64,000 bases of DNA, taken from the NCBI RefSeq assembly GCF_000617845.2, contig NZ_DF820425.1:4019725-4083724 (forward strand), written 5' to 3'. This DNA is from Bradyrhizobium sp. DOA9. GTDB lineage: Bacteria; Pseudomonadota; Alphaproteobacteria; Rhizobiales; Xanthobacteraceae. A model generated the notes under the pieces. It was given only the letters and a program-made list of their open reading frames with translations, was not told the origin of the DNA and ran no database searches. The position numbers and the translations under genes were made by a program. This document shows, in pieces, positions 24,373 through 33,600 of the stretch (position 1 is the stretch's first letter; each line of letters starts with the position of its first letter).

Positions 24373-25614
24373 ATGACCAAGTCTGTATTGCGAGGGCTGC
24401 GCGCCGCAGCCCTCACGGGGACGCTTGTCTTCGGATCGCATCAGGCGCTCGCGGCGGAAAACCCGATCAAGCTCGGGGTGCTGGAGGATCAGTCCGGCGA
24501 CTTCGCTGCGGCCACCATCGGCAAGGTCCACGCCATCCAGCTCGCCACCGAGGAGATCAACAAGGCCGGCGGCATCATGGGGCGGCCGATCGAGCTCGTC
24601 GCGTACGACACGCAATCCGACAACACGCGCTACCAGGAGTTCATGCGGCGCGTGCTCCAGCGCGACAAGGTCGACGTCGTGTTCGCGGGCTTCTCCTCCG
24701 CATCGCGCGAGGCGTACCGCCCGATCGTCGACCAGTTCAACGGCTTCGCCTTCTACAACAACCAGTACGAAGGCGGCGTCTGCGACGGCCACATGATCGT
24801 CACCGGTGCCGTGCCGGAGCAGCAGTTCTCCACGCTGATCCCCTACATGATGGAGAAGTACGGCAAGAACGTCTACACGCTCGCCGCCGACTACAATTTC
24901 GGCCAGATCTCGGCGGAATGGGTGCGCAAGATCGTCAAGGAGAACGGCGGCAAGATGGCCGGCGAAGAGTTCATCCCGCTCGGCGTATCGCAATTCTCCC
25001 AGAGCATTCAGAACATCCAGAAGGCCAAGCCCGACTTCGTGGTCACGCTGCTGGTCGGCACCGCGCAGGCCTCCTATTACGAGCAGGCCGCCTCCGCCAA
25101 CGTCAACCTGCCGATGGCCTCCTCGGTCAATGTCGGCCAGGGCTACGAGCACAAGCGCTTCAAGCCGCCGAGCCTGAAGGACATGTTCGTCACCACCAAC
25201 TACATCGAGGAGATCGACTCGCCCAAGAGCAAGGAGTTCTACGCCAAGTTCAAGGCCAAGTTCCCGAGCGAGCCTTATGTGAATCAGGAGGCGGAGAACT
25301 CGTATCTCGCGGTCTATCTCTACAAGCAGATGGTGGAGCGCGCCAAATCGACCAAGCGCGAGGAGATCCGCAAGGTGATCGCGCTGGGCGACGTCTGCAT
25401 GGGCGCGCCGGAAGGCAAGGTCTGCATCGATCCGAAGAGCCAGCACATGTCGCACACGATCTATCTCGCCAAGGTCGGTGCCGATCACTCCATCTCCTTC
25501 CCGAAGGTCTGGGAGGACATCAAGCCGTACTGGCTGGGTGAAGCCGGCTGCGATCTCACCAAGAAGGATCCGATGGCCCAGTACACGCCATCGAATCCGC
25601 CGCCGAAGCCCTGA
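24373..25614 (+). CDS. urea/short-chain amide ABC transporter substrate-binding protein
   Basis: A 413-residue exported binding protein. The signal peptide (MTKSVLRGLRAAALTGTLVF...HQALAAE) is cut after ALA. The mature part begins IKLGVLEDQSGDFAAATIG and carries GFSSASREAYRPIVDQFNGFAFYNNQYEGG, the binding-site region of the UrtA/FmdD group. It lies 10 bp after the antiterminator gene and before two permeases and two ATPases, so it is the periplasmic receptor of that importer. Ligand most likely a short-chain amide such as formamide or acetamide, given the formamidase in the operon; urea is possible. Confidence 0.88.
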   Translation: MTKSVLRGLRAAALTGTLVFGSHQALAAENPIKLGVLEDQSGDFAAATIGKVHAIQLATEEINKAGGIMGRPIELVAYDTQSDNTRYQEFMRRVLQRDKVDVVFAGFSSASREAYRPIVDQFNGFAFYNNQYEGGVCDGHMIVTGAVPEQQFSTLIPYMMEKYGKNVYTLAADYNFGQISAEWVRKIVKENGGKMAGEEFIPLGVSQFSQSIQNIQKAKPDFVVTLLVGTAQASYYEQAASANVNLPMASSVNVGQGYEHKRFKPPSLKDMFVTTNYIEEIDSPKSKEFYAKFKAKFPSEPYVNQEAENSYLAVYLYKQMVERAKSTKREEIRKVIALGDVCMGAPEGKVCIDPKSQHMSHTIYLAKVGADHSISFPKVWEDIKPYWLGEAGCDLTKKDPMAQYTPSNPPPKP

Positions 25615-25708
25615 CCGGCGGCTGATCGCCCCGGCGCTCGCGGCGCGCCGGGGCGGTCACGGACATCTGCGGCGGCGACGCCGCATCCTCCCACATCCTG
25701 GTTGATTC

Positions 25709-26581
25709 ATGGACATCGCGACCCACGTCTTCTCGGCGCTCTATCAATTCGGCGACGCCTTCGCGTTTCTGGTGCTTTCGGCCTGCGGGCTCGCGGTGAT
25801 TTTCGGCATGATGGGCGTGATCAATCTCGCCCATGGCGAATTCATCATGTGCGGCGCCTACGTCACCGCCGCGACCGTGCATGCGGGCCTCCCGCTGCCG
25901 CTGGGAATCCTTGCCGGCACGCTCGTGTCGGCTCTGGTCGGCGTCGTCGTGGAGCTCGCGGTGATCCGTCATCTCTACGACCGTCCGCTGGACACCATCG
26001 TCGCCACCTGGGGCCTCAGCCTGATCGCGACGCAGGGCACGCTGATCATGGTGGGATCGACCATGGCGGGCGTCGGTACGCCGTTCGGCAGTTTCCAGGT
26101 TGGCGACTACTCCTATTCGATCTATCGCATCGTGCTGTTCTGCGCCGCGCTCGGCGTGCTCGCCGCCCTCTACGCGCTGTTCAACTGGACCCGCTTTGGC
26201 GTGCTGGCACGCGCGACCATCCAGGTGCCGCATATGGCCGCTGCCCTCGGGGTCGACACGCGCTTGATCTACAGCCTGACGTTCGCCTGCGGGGCAGGGC
26301 TCGCAGGCCTCGCCGGCGGCCTCTACGCGCCGACGATGACGCTGGTGCCGACCATGGGCGCGACCTTCATCATGGAGGCCTTCGTCACCGTCGTGATCGG
26401 CGGCGCTGATGTCTTCCTCGGCACGGCACCGGCAGGTGGTGTGCTTGCGGTGGTGAAGTCAGTGATGACGTCCTGGCAAGGCCAGCTGTTCGGCCAGATC
26501 GGCCTGTTGGTCGCCGTCATCATCGTCGTCCGGGTGCTGCCAAAAGGCATTTCCGGCTTCGTCCTGCGCGAGCGCACCTGA
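25709..26581 (+). CDS. branched-chain/urea-type ABC permease (LivH/UrtB-like)
   Basis: A 290-residue inner-membrane permease with about eight hydrophobic segments. VIFGMMGVINLAHGEFIMCGAYV near residue 30 is the family hallmark, and GADVFLGTAPAGGVLAVVKS lies in the C-terminal part. It forms the translocation path with the next permease. The gap before it (about 94 bp) holds no gene. Same transcript as the binding protein. Confidence 0.88.
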   Translation: MDIATHVFSALYQFGDAFAFLVLSACGLAVIFGMMGVINLAHGEFIMCGAYVTAATVHAGLPLPLGILAGTLVSALVGVVVELAVIRHLYDRPLDTIVATWGLSLIATQGTLIMVGSTMAGVGTPFGSFQVGDYSYSIYRIVLFCAALGVLAALYALFNWTRFGVLARATIQVPHMAAALGVDTRLIYSLTFACGAGLAGLAGGLYAPTMTLVPTMGATFIMEAFVTVVIGGADVFLGTAPAGGVLAVVKSVMTSWQGQLFGQIGLLVAVIIVVRVLPKGISGFVLRERT

Positions 26582-26596
26582 CGGAGTGATGGCGTC

Positions 26597-27661
26597 GTGA
26601 ATGGTTTCCTCTCGCTGTTTCGCCGTCTCGAAGGGCCGCAGACCGTCGGCCGCGGTCCGGCCTTCTGGGGCCTGTTCGCACTCGTGCTGGCCGTCGCGCT
26701 CGCTTATCCGCTGTTCAGCGACGGCTACACGGTCGGCAACACCGTCTACTTCTTCGTCTGGGTGTTCATCGCGCTCAGCCTGTGCCTGATCTGGGGCTAT
26801 GGCGGCTCGCTCTCCTTCGGCCAGACCGCCTTTTTCGGGATCGCGGGGTATGGCTACGGCATCCTCACCATCAATTTCGGCTCGGCCTACGGCTTCACGC
26901 TGGTGGCGCTGGTTGCGGCGGTGGCGATCGCCGCGCTGTTCGCGGTCCTGCTCGGCTACTTCATGTTCTTCGGCCGTATCGCCGGCGTCTTCCTCGGCAT
27001 CGTCACGCTCGCCGTCACCTTGATGCTGGAACGCTTCATGGCACAGACCGCGGGGCCGGAATGGCATATCGGGGCCGCGCGGCTGAACGGCTTCAACGGC
27101 ATGAGCGCGATGCCGCCGCTGACCATCCCCTGGCCGGGCGAGCCGATCGTACTGTTCGCCGATGTCGGGCTCTACTACCTCGTGCTCGGCCTTCTGGTCT
27201 TCGTTTATCTCGCCTTGCGCATCCTGATGAACTCGTCGTTCGGCAACATCATCGTCGCGATCCGCGAGAACCCCGAAAGGGCCGAGATGCTCGGCTACGA
27301 CATCCGCAAATACCAACTCATCACCTTCGTCATCGGCGCCGCGCTCGCAGGGCTCTCCGGCGTGCTCTACACGGTATGGGGGCAATACATCACGCCGTCG
27401 AGTATGGGCATGACGGCGGCTGCGCTGCCGCTGATCTGGGTTGCCGTCGGCGGCCGCAGCGATCTGACGTCGACCGTGATCGGCACGCTGGTGGTGCTCG
27501 CCGCGTTCCAGGCGCTGACGATCTATGGCAGCCAGTACGCGCTGGTCTTCATGGGCGTTCTCCTCGTGCTCACGGTGCTGATCGCCCCGAACGGCCTCGT
27601 GCTCGGGGTGATGAACTGGCTCGGCCGCCTCGCCAGCCGCCTCACGCAGAGGGCCGGCTGA
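26597..27661 (+). CDS. branched-chain/urea-type ABC permease (LivM/UrtC-like)
   Basis: A 354-residue second permease starting at GTG 26597, 15 bp after the first. Family landmarks are LCLIWGYGGSLSFGQTAFFGIAGYGYG and the cytoplasmic EAA-like loop IRENPERAEMLGYDIRKYQLITFVIGAALAG. Its stop overlaps the ATPase start by one base (TGATG). Unlike the importer at 37445, this LivM-type subunit is not fused to an ATPase. Confidence 0.88.
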   Translation: MNGFLSLFRRLEGPQTVGRGPAFWGLFALVLAVALAYPLFSDGYTVGNTVYFFVWVFIALSLCLIWGYGGSLSFGQTAFFGIAGYGYGILTINFGSAYGFTLVALVAAVAIAALFAVLLGYFMFFGRIAGVFLGIVTLAVTLMLERFMAQTAGPEWHIGAARLNGFNGMSAMPPLTIPWPGEPIVLFADVGLYYLVLGLLVFVYLALRILMNSSFGNIIVAIRENPERAEMLGYDIRKYQLITFVIGAALAGLSGVLYTVWGQYITPSSMGMTAAALPLIWVAVGGRSDLTSTVIGTLVVLAAFQALTIYGSQYALVFMGVLLVLTVLIAPNGLVLGVMNWLGRLASRLTQRAG

Positions 27662-28377
27662 TGTCGCTGCTCGAGCTGCGCAAGCTGAACAAGCATTTCG
27701 GTGGCCTGCACGTGACCAATTCCGTGGATCTCACGCTGCAGACCGGCGAGATCCATTGCCTGATCGGCCCGAACGGCGCCGGCAAGAGCACACTGTTCCG
27801 CCTGATCCTGGGCGAGCATCATCCCGGCAGCGGTGACATTCTCTTCGCCGGAGAGAACATCACGGCCCTGAAGTCCTTCGCGCGGATCCACCGTGGCCTC
27901 TCGGTCAAGTTCCAGGTGCCCGGCGTCTTCAAGGGCCTGTCGGTCCGTCAGAATCTCGAGATCGCCCTGCAGAGCCGGCAGCGCGGTGCAGAGCTCAACG
28001 CTGAGATCGCGCGGCTGCTGGCTTTCCTTGGCCTTGAATCCGAACAAGCGCAGATCGCGGGCAATCTCAGCCATGGCCAGAAGCAATGGCTGGAGATCGG
28101 CATGGCGGTCAGCCTGAAGCCGCGCCTTCTGCTGCTGGACGAACCCACGGCAGGCATGTCGCCCGAGGAAACCCACATGACCGGCGAGATGGTGCAGCGG
28201 CTCAATGCCGACGGCATGACGGTGCTGGCGATCGAGCACGACATGGCCTTTGTCCGGCAGGTTGCGCACCGCGTCACCGTGCTGCATCTCGGCCAGGTCT
28301 TCGCGCAAGGCTCGATCGACGAGATCGTGGCCGACGAGCGCGTTGCTGCGATCTACCTGGGGCAGGCCCATGCTTGA
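27661..28377 (+). CDS. ABC transporter ATP-binding protein (UrtD/LivG-like)
   Basis: A 238-residue ATPase starting MSLLELRKLNKHFGG; the longer in-frame extension to 26782 is antisense-like noise over the permease gene. Walker A is GPNGAGKST, the signature is LSHGQKQWLEIG and Walker B is LLLLDEPTAGMS. LSHGQ in place of LSGGQ is normal for the UrtD group. It overlaps the next ATPase gene by eight bases. Confidence 0.9.
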   Translation: MSLLELRKLNKHFGGLHVTNSVDLTLQTGEIHCLIGPNGAGKSTLFRLILGEHHPGSGDILFAGENITALKSFARIHRGLSVKFQVPGVFKGLSVRQNLEIALQSRQRGAELNAEIARLLAFLGLESEQAQIAGNLSHGQKQWLEIGMAVSLKPRLLLLDEPTAGMSPEETHMTGEMVQRLNADGMTVLAIEHDMAFVRQVAHRVTVLHLGQVFAQGSIDEIVADERVAAIYLGQAHA

Positions 28378-29098
28378 TATGCCGCGTAAGGAAGTGATCC
28401 TCGCAACGCTGGGCTTGCGCGCCGGCTATGGCGGCAAGCCCGTGCTCCAGGGTCTCGAGATCGAGGTGCGGGAAGGGGAGATCGTCGCCGTCATCGGCCG
28501 CAACGGCGTCGGTAAGTCCACGTTGATGAAGAGCCTGATCGGCCTCGTGCCGGCGATGAGCGGCTCGATCGTCTATCGTGGCGAGGCGGTCGAGCTTCTG
28601 CCCGCGCACAAGCGCGCGCGCCTCGGCATGGGCTATGTGCCGCAGGGCCGTGACGTGTTTCCGCGACTGACCGTCGGCGAGAACGTCGCCGTCGGCGCCG
28701 CGATCAAGGGGGGCGGGATTCCGGATGCCGGCCGACGCAAGATCGTCGACGCCTTTCCGATCCTTAGAGAGCGCTGGCATCAGCGCGCCGGCACCATGTC
28801 CGGCGGCCAGCAGCAGCAGCTTGCGATCGGACGCGTGCTGATCGCCGATCCCAACCTCATCCTGCTCGACGAGCCCTCGGAGGGAATCCAGCCAAATATT
28901 GTCCAGGACATCGCGCGCAACATGGTCGAGCTCAACCGCAGGACCGGCGTGACCATCATCCTGGTCGAGCAGAACCTCGACATGATCCGCGCCATGGCAC
29001 AGCGCTGTTACGTCATGGACAAGGGCCGCATCGTTGCGAACCTCGATCGCGCGGCACTCGACGATGCCGCCGAGATGCGCCGTCATCTCGCGGTTTGA
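28370..29098 (+). CDS. ABC transporter ATP-binding protein (UrtE/LivF-like)
   Basis: A 242-residue ATPase, start ATG 28370. Walker A GRNGVGKST, signature MSGGQQQQLAIG, Walker B LILLDEPSEGIQP, and the switch His in ILVEQNLDM position replaced by Gln-Asn as usual in LivF-type proteins. It is the second motor subunit of the amide importer and completes the five-component set before the hydrolytic genes. Confidence 0.9.
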   Translation: MLDMPRKEVILATLGLRAGYGGKPVLQGLEIEVREGEIVAVIGRNGVGKSTLMKSLIGLVPAMSGSIVYRGEAVELLPAHKRARLGMGYVPQGRDVFPRLTVGENVAVGAAIKGGGIPDAGRRKIVDAFPILRERWHQRAGTMSGGQQQQLAIGRVLIADPNLILLDEPSEGIQPNIVQDIARNMVELNRRTGVTIILVEQNLDMIRAMAQRCYVMDKGRIVANLDRAALDDAAEMRRHLAV

Positions 29099-29132
29099 AG
29101 ACTCAAAGCCAACGACACAAGGAGAAAAGCAA

Positions 29133-30122
29133 ATGTCCTGGCAGAAAGATTCCATCATGGCCCGCAAGGGCGTCGCCAAGGGCGAGCGCGGCACGAAGCA
29201 CACCATCACGGAAAGCGAGCAGGGCAAGTACCACTATGTCTACGGTCCCTACGTGAAACCGGTGCTGACCGTCGATCCCGGTGCGGTGGTGGCCGCAGAA
29301 ACCCATGACGCTTTCGAGGGCGCCATCAAGAAGGAGACCGACAGCCCGTCGAAGATCCTCAACTTCCCCTTCCTCAATCCGCAGAACGGACCGATCCACG
29401 TCAACGGGGCCGAGAAGGGCGATACACTCGCGGTCTACATCGAGAGCATCGTGCCGCGCGGGCCGCAGCCCTGCGGCACGACCGTAGTGATGCCTGATTT
29501 CGGCGGCCTGGTCTCGACCGGGCAGACCGCGCTGCTCAACCCGGCGCTGCCGGAGCGCGTCAAGAAGCTCGAGATCGACGCCAAGACCGGAACCAAATGG
29601 AACGACAAGATCACGCTGCCCTATGAGCCGTTCATCGGCACCATCGGCACCTCGCCAGAGATCGAGGCGATATCATCGCTCGTCCCCGACTACTACGGCG
29701 GCAACATGGACTTGCCGGATGTCGGCGTCGGCGCCGTCATCTACCTGCCGGTCAATACCAAGGGCGCGCTGCTCTATCTCGGCGATTGCCATGCTGCGCA
29801 GGGTGACGGCGAGCTCTGCGGTGTCGCCATCGAGCACCCGACGGTGACGACGGTTCAGGTCGATCTGATCAAGGGCTGGACCATCGCTTGGCCGCGGCTC
29901 GAGACCAAGGACTTCATCATGACCATCGGCTCGGCGCGCCCGATGGAAGATGCAGCCCGTATCGCCTATCGTGAACTCTGCCGCTGGATGGCAGCTGACT
30001 ACGGCTTCGACGAGATCGACGCCTATATGCTGCTGACCCAGGCGGGCCGTGTCAGGCTCGGTAATATGGTTGATCCCAAATACACGTTGGGCGCCTCACT
30101 CAAGAAGTCATATCTCGCCTGA
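29133..30122 (+). CDS. fmdA: formamidase/acetamidase (FmdA/AmdA family)
   Basis: A 329-residue cytoplasmic amidase preceded by AAGGAG. Family segments are GAVVAAETHDAF, GPIHVNGAEKGDTLAVYI, PFIGTIGTSP, NMDLPDVGVGAVIYLPVNTKGALLYLGDCHAAQGDGELCG and AYMLLTQAGRVRLGNMVDPKYTLGASL. The acidic and histidine residues of the metal site (ETHD; GDCHAAQGDGE) are present. It hydrolyses formamide or acetamide to ammonia and the acid. Its place behind the AmiC/AmiR pair and the importer shows the operon takes up amides as a nitrogen source. Confidence 0.9.
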   Translation: MSWQKDSIMARKGVAKGERGTKHTITESEQGKYHYVYGPYVKPVLTVDPGAVVAAETHDAFEGAIKKETDSPSKILNFPFLNPQNGPIHVNGAEKGDTLAVYIESIVPRGPQPCGTTVVMPDFGGLVSTGQTALLNPALPERVKKLEIDAKTGTKWNDKITLPYEPFIGTIGTSPEIEAISSLVPDYYGGNMDLPDVGVGAVIYLPVNTKGALLYLGDCHAAQGDGELCGVAIEHPTVTTVQVDLIKGWTIAWPRLETKDFIMTIGSARPMEDAARIAYRELCRWMAADYGFDEIDAYMLLTQAGRVRLGNMVDPKYTLGASLKKSYLA

Positions 30123-30133
30123 GGCCGATCGGA

Positions 30134-31873
30134 ATGTCTACCATTCACAAGGTCGCTGCGATCCAGTTCGAGCCGATCCTGTTCGAGAAGGCCGGCAACA
30201 TCGCCCGCCTGCTCGAACTCTGCGAGCAAGCGGCGGCCGCCGGTGCAAAGCTGATCGTCACGCCGGAAATGGGAACGACAGGCTATTGCTGGTTCGACCG
30301 CGCTGAGGTTGCGCCGTTCGTCGAGATCATCCCGGGGCCGGCCACGAGCCGATTTGCGGCGCTGGCACGCAAGCATGATTGCTACATCGTGATCGGCATG
30401 CCCGAGGTCGACGAGGACAACATCTACTTCAACACTGCCGTCCTGATCGGGCCCGATGGCATCGTCGGCCGCCACCGCAAGACCCATCCCTATATCTCCG
30501 AGCCGAAATGGGCGGCGGCGGGCGACCTGCATAATCAGGTGTTCGATACGCCGATCGGGCGGATCGCGCTGCTCATCTGCATGGATATCCATTTCGTTGA
30601 AACTGCGCGGCTGATGGCGCTGGGCGGCGCCGACGTCATCTGCCACATCTCGAACTGGCTGGCCGAGCGCACGCCGGCACCTTACTGGATCAGCCGCGCC
30701 TTCGAGAACGGCTGCTATGTGATCGAGAGCAACCGGTGGGGGCTCGAGCGTACGGTGCAGTTCAGCGGCGGAAGCTGCGTGATCGCGCCGGACGGGCAGG
30801 TGGTCGCCGTGCTTGACAAGGGCGATGGCGTCCTGCTGTCCGAGATCGACCTCGATACCGCGCGCGCGCGCCGCGTGCTCGGCGAAACCGTGTTCGCGCA
30901 GCGACGGCCGGAGCTCTACCCGGAACTGCTCACCGACACGTTCAGCTGGAACCCGCGTGACTTCTTTGGCCTCTACGGCCACGAACCCTGGCCGCCCGGT
31001 AAGACGTCGCGTGTCAGCATCGCGCAATTCGCGCCTGGTGATGACGCCGCTCAAAATCTGAAAGAGATCGAGGCGTACGCGCGCGCCGCAAAAGCGGAGG
31101 GGGCGGAGCTTGTCGTGTTTCCGGAGCTGGCAGCAACAGGCTTGACCGATCCCGCGAAGTCGGCGCAGCCGATACCGGGACCGGCTACTGATCGCCTCAG
31201 CCAGCTTGCGGGGGAACTCGGCCTCTATCTCGTCTGCGGCCTCGCCGAGCGTAGCAACGATTTGGTCTATAATGGCGCTTGCCTGGTCGCACCCGATGGA
31301 AGCATCTCCGTCTATCGCAAGACGCATCTGGCGGCCGACGAACGAAGCTGGGCCACCGCTGGGGATAGTTGGACCGTCGTTGACACGCCGATGGGCCGCA
31401 TTGGGCTGCTGATCGGCCACGACGCCTTGTTCCCGGAAGCGGGCCGGGTCCTGGCGCTGCGCGGCTGCGATCTCATTGCCTGTCCTGCCGCGATCAAGGG
31501 ACGCTTCACCTCGTCGCATGCCGGCACGGAGGTAGCGCAGCCGGAGCCGATTCCGACTGGCCCGGATCCACATCACTGGCACCATTTCCGCGTTCGCGCG
31601 GGTGAAAACAACCTATTCTTCGCCTTCGCCAATGTCGTCGATTCCCAACGCGGCTATCCCGGGCTGAGCGGCGTGTTCGGTCCAGATACATTCGCGTTTC
31701 CGCGGCGGGAAGCGATCGCGGCCGACGCCACGGGCATCGCAACCGCATTGATCGACACGACCAATCTGGACAGCGTCTATCCGACCAATGTCGTGCGGCG
31801 AAAGGATCTGGTTTCGATGCGAATGCCGCACAGCTATCGCGGATTGGTCAGGGCGGCGGCGAACAATTACTGA
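30134..31873 (+). CDS. tandem-domain carbon-nitrogen hydrolase (nitrilase superfamily)
   Basis: A 579-residue protein holding two nitrilase-type domains. Domain 1 (about 5-285) has a full Glu-Lys-Cys triad: Glu45 in TPEMGTTGY, Lys116 in HRKTH and Cys149 in LLICMD. Domain 2 (about 293-575) keeps Glu331 (FPELAATG) and Lys396 (YRKTH), but the nucleophile position reads LLIGHD, Gly428 (codon GGC at 31415), so it cannot work as a thiol amidase. The second half is probably a structural or regulatory partner that replaces a homodimer mate. It lies 11 bp after fmdA and should act on an amide or nitrile brought in by the importer. Confidence 0.87.
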   Translation: MSTIHKVAAIQFEPILFEKAGNIARLLELCEQAAAAGAKLIVTPEMGTTGYCWFDRAEVAPFVEIIPGPATSRFAALARKHDCYIVIGMPEVDEDNIYFNTAVLIGPDGIVGRHRKTHPYISEPKWAAAGDLHNQVFDTPIGRIALLICMDIHFVETARLMALGGADVICHISNWLAERTPAPYWISRAFENGCYVIESNRWGLERTVQFSGGSCVIAPDGQVVAVLDKGDGVLLSEIDLDTARARRVLGETVFAQRRPELYPELLTDTFSWNPRDFFGLYGHEPWPPGKTSRVSIAQFAPGDDAAQNLKEIEAYARAAKAEGAELVVFPELAATGLTDPAKSAQPIPGPATDRLSQLAGELGLYLVCGLAERSNDLVYNGACLVAPDGSISVYRKTHLAADERSWATAGDSWTVVDTPMGRIGLLIGHDALFPEAGRVLALRGCDLIACPAAIKGRFTSSHAGTEVAQPEPIPTGPDPHHWHHFRVRAGENNLFFAFANVVDSQRGYPGLSGVFGPDTFAFPRREAIAADATGIATALIDTTNLDSVYPTNVVRRKDLVSMRMPHSYRGLVRAAANNY

Positions 31874-31894
31874 ACCAAGAAAAAGGAACAAGCC

Positions 31895-32656
31895 ATGGAT
31901 CTGGGATTGAAGGGTGCCAAGGTTCTTGTCACGGGAAGCACCAAGGGTATCGGTCGTGCGATCGCCGAGACATTTGCCGCCGAAGGCGCCAATGTCGGCG
32001 TGTGCTCGCGCAATCAGGCCGAGGTCGAGGGCACGATTGCCGCGCTCAAGGCCAATGGCATCGCGGCCTACGGCAATGCTGTCGACGTCTCCGATGCAAC
32101 AGCACTGAAGGCCTGGGTCGGCGCCATGGCGGCCAAGCTCGACGGCATCGATGTCGTCGTCGCCAATGTCAGCGCGCTTGCCATCGGACAGGACGACGAA
32201 AGCTGGGCGAAGGAGTTTTCGACCGACATGATGGGTACGGTTCGGCTGGTGAATGCGGCAATGCCCTATCTGGAAAAGAGTTCCGCCGGCGCGATTGTCA
32301 CCATTTCCAGTGTCTCAGGGCGCGAGGTCGATTTCGCAGCCGGTCCCTACGGCACGTTCAAAGCGGCGATCATCCACTACACCCAGGGATTGGCCAATCA
32401 GCTCGCGGGGAAGGGAATTCGCGCGAACTCGGTCTCCCCTGGTAACACCTATTTCGATGGCGGGGTCTGGAACATGATCAAGGACACCAATCCCGAGCTC
32501 TACAAGACTGCGTTGGCCCTCAACCCGATGGGGCGGATGGGAACGCCGCAGGAGATGGCAAATGCTGTGGTGTTCCTCGCCAGCCGCGCGGCCAGCTTCA
32601 TCACGGGCACAAATCTTGTCGTCGACGGTGCACTCACGCGTGGGGTGCAGCTGTAG
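31895..32656 (+). CDS. SDR family oxidoreductase
   Basis: A 253-residue classical short-chain dehydrogenase with a good AAAAAGGAA ribosome site. The cofactor motif is TGSTKGIGRAIAE (from residue 12), ISSVSGRE holds the catalytic Ser, and YGTFKAA the Tyr-x3-Lys pair. The closing FITGTNLVVDGALTRG is typical. It is the last gene of the amide operon and may act on an alcohol or aldehyde released from the substrate, but its role is unknown. It ends about 220 bp before the truncated dusA start. Confidence 0.85.
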   Translation: MDLGLKGAKVLVTGSTKGIGRAIAETFAAEGANVGVCSRNQAEVEGTIAALKANGIAAYGNAVDVSDATALKAWVGAMAAKLDGIDVVVANVSALAIGQDDESWAKEFSTDMMGTVRLVNAAMPYLEKSSAGAIVTISSVSGREVDFAAGPYGTFKAAIIHYTQGLANQLAGKGIRANSVSPGNTYFDGGVWNMIKDTNPELYKTALALNPMGRMGTPQEMANAVVFLASRAASFITGTNLVVDGALTRGVQL

Positions 32657-32875
32657 CAAAACGTATCGTCGTTTGCCTTGCATTCGACCTCGCCATCTCA
32701 AACTGGCCCATGGCGGATCGAAAGCGAGATCATCGCGTACCGCCGATCTCCCTGTCGCACTCGAGGCGGTTGCTCTCCCTGCCAAGAAGCAAAGTTCTTT
32801 CTGTTGAAAGTGGCGCATATATATCGCAATGACCTGAGCGGGATAGCTCGCGAGCTTAAAATCAAGATCAAGCTG
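32657..32875. other. intergenic flank left of the dusA-type junction
   Basis: No gene. By inference this is the original upstream region of dusA, stranded here when foreign DNA entered the gene's 5' end. Confidence 0.35.
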
Positions 32876-33003
32876 TTGAATTTGCAAGGATTCAAGTTCT
32901 CCGTCGCCCCCATGACGGATTGGAGCGAGAGTTCAAGGTTTTCCATCGGTTAGAGAGTGCCGTGCGCACGACGTGTGCACCGGGAGATCAAAGAAAATCT
33001 TGC
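32876..33003 (+). repeat. left dusA junction: truncated dusA 5' end plus island arm
   Basis: From TTG 32876 sixteen codons match the start of the intact dusA at 62988: LNLQGFKFSVAPMTDW here, LKSQDYLFSVAPMMDW there. The frame then leaves dusA sequence and ends at TAG 32951. Right after it comes ACGTGTGCACCGGGAGATCA (32971), which recurs at 49861 and, altered, at 62884 just before dusA. This is the arrangement expected for an attachment site left after integration at the dusA start. Confidence 0.72.
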
Positions 33004-33230
33004 GAAAGCCGTTGTGAGCGGTTCTTCTATGGGAAGGTGGGACCGCTCCTGGTTGGCCCTCTGCCAGACAGAATTTTCCGAGATCTGGGGGAACAGGAGA
33101 GTAGGGACGGGCTGACTCAGTTGTCAGAGATGCAGATCGTCACTCCCCTTTGCGCAGCTCGACCCGTTCCTCCTTACGGAGCCAAGCTGTTGCCGCAGAC
33201 ACGGATCATCCCTAGACAGGGAGAACAGCT

Positions 33231-33600
33231 ATGCCGTGGTCATTGAGGCGAGGCAGGAGTTCGTCAGGCTGGCAAATGCACCCGGCGCAAACATCCGGGC
33301 TTTGTGCCGCCAGTTCGAGGTCAGTCCAAAGACGGCTTACAAGTTTCTGACGCGCGTTCGCATGATGGGGCCACCGGGTCTTCAAGACCTTTCGCGCCGG
33401 CCGCTCCACAATCCAACGAAGATTTTCTGGAGAGGTCGAGAATGTCGTCATGTCCATCCGAGCCGATCATCCGCAGTGGGGAGGAAGGCGCATTGCCGGT
33501 GAGCTTCGCAGGCGCGGCCTCGAAAAGGTGCCGGCAGCATCGACCATCACGTCAGTTCTTGCACGGAATAGGGCGCCGACGCCCGAGAGTGGTATCGGCG
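33231..33600 (+). pseudogene. IS481-family transposase N-terminal remnant
   Basis: Starting at ATGCCGTGGTCA, and with a small frame change, the sequence reads EARQEFVRLANAPGANIRAL, CRQFEVSPKTAYKFLTR and LQDLSRRPLHNP, the helix-turn-helix N-terminus of IS481-type transposases. A second shift leads to SIRADHPQWGGRRIAGELRRRG. The DDE catalytic half is absent. It is an old, broken insertion sequence at the left edge of the accessory region. Confidence 0.7.

Noticed and set aside
30023..31585. 520-residue open frame on the minus strand
   Set aside because: Antisense of the tandem nitrilase; composition typical of a shadow frame.
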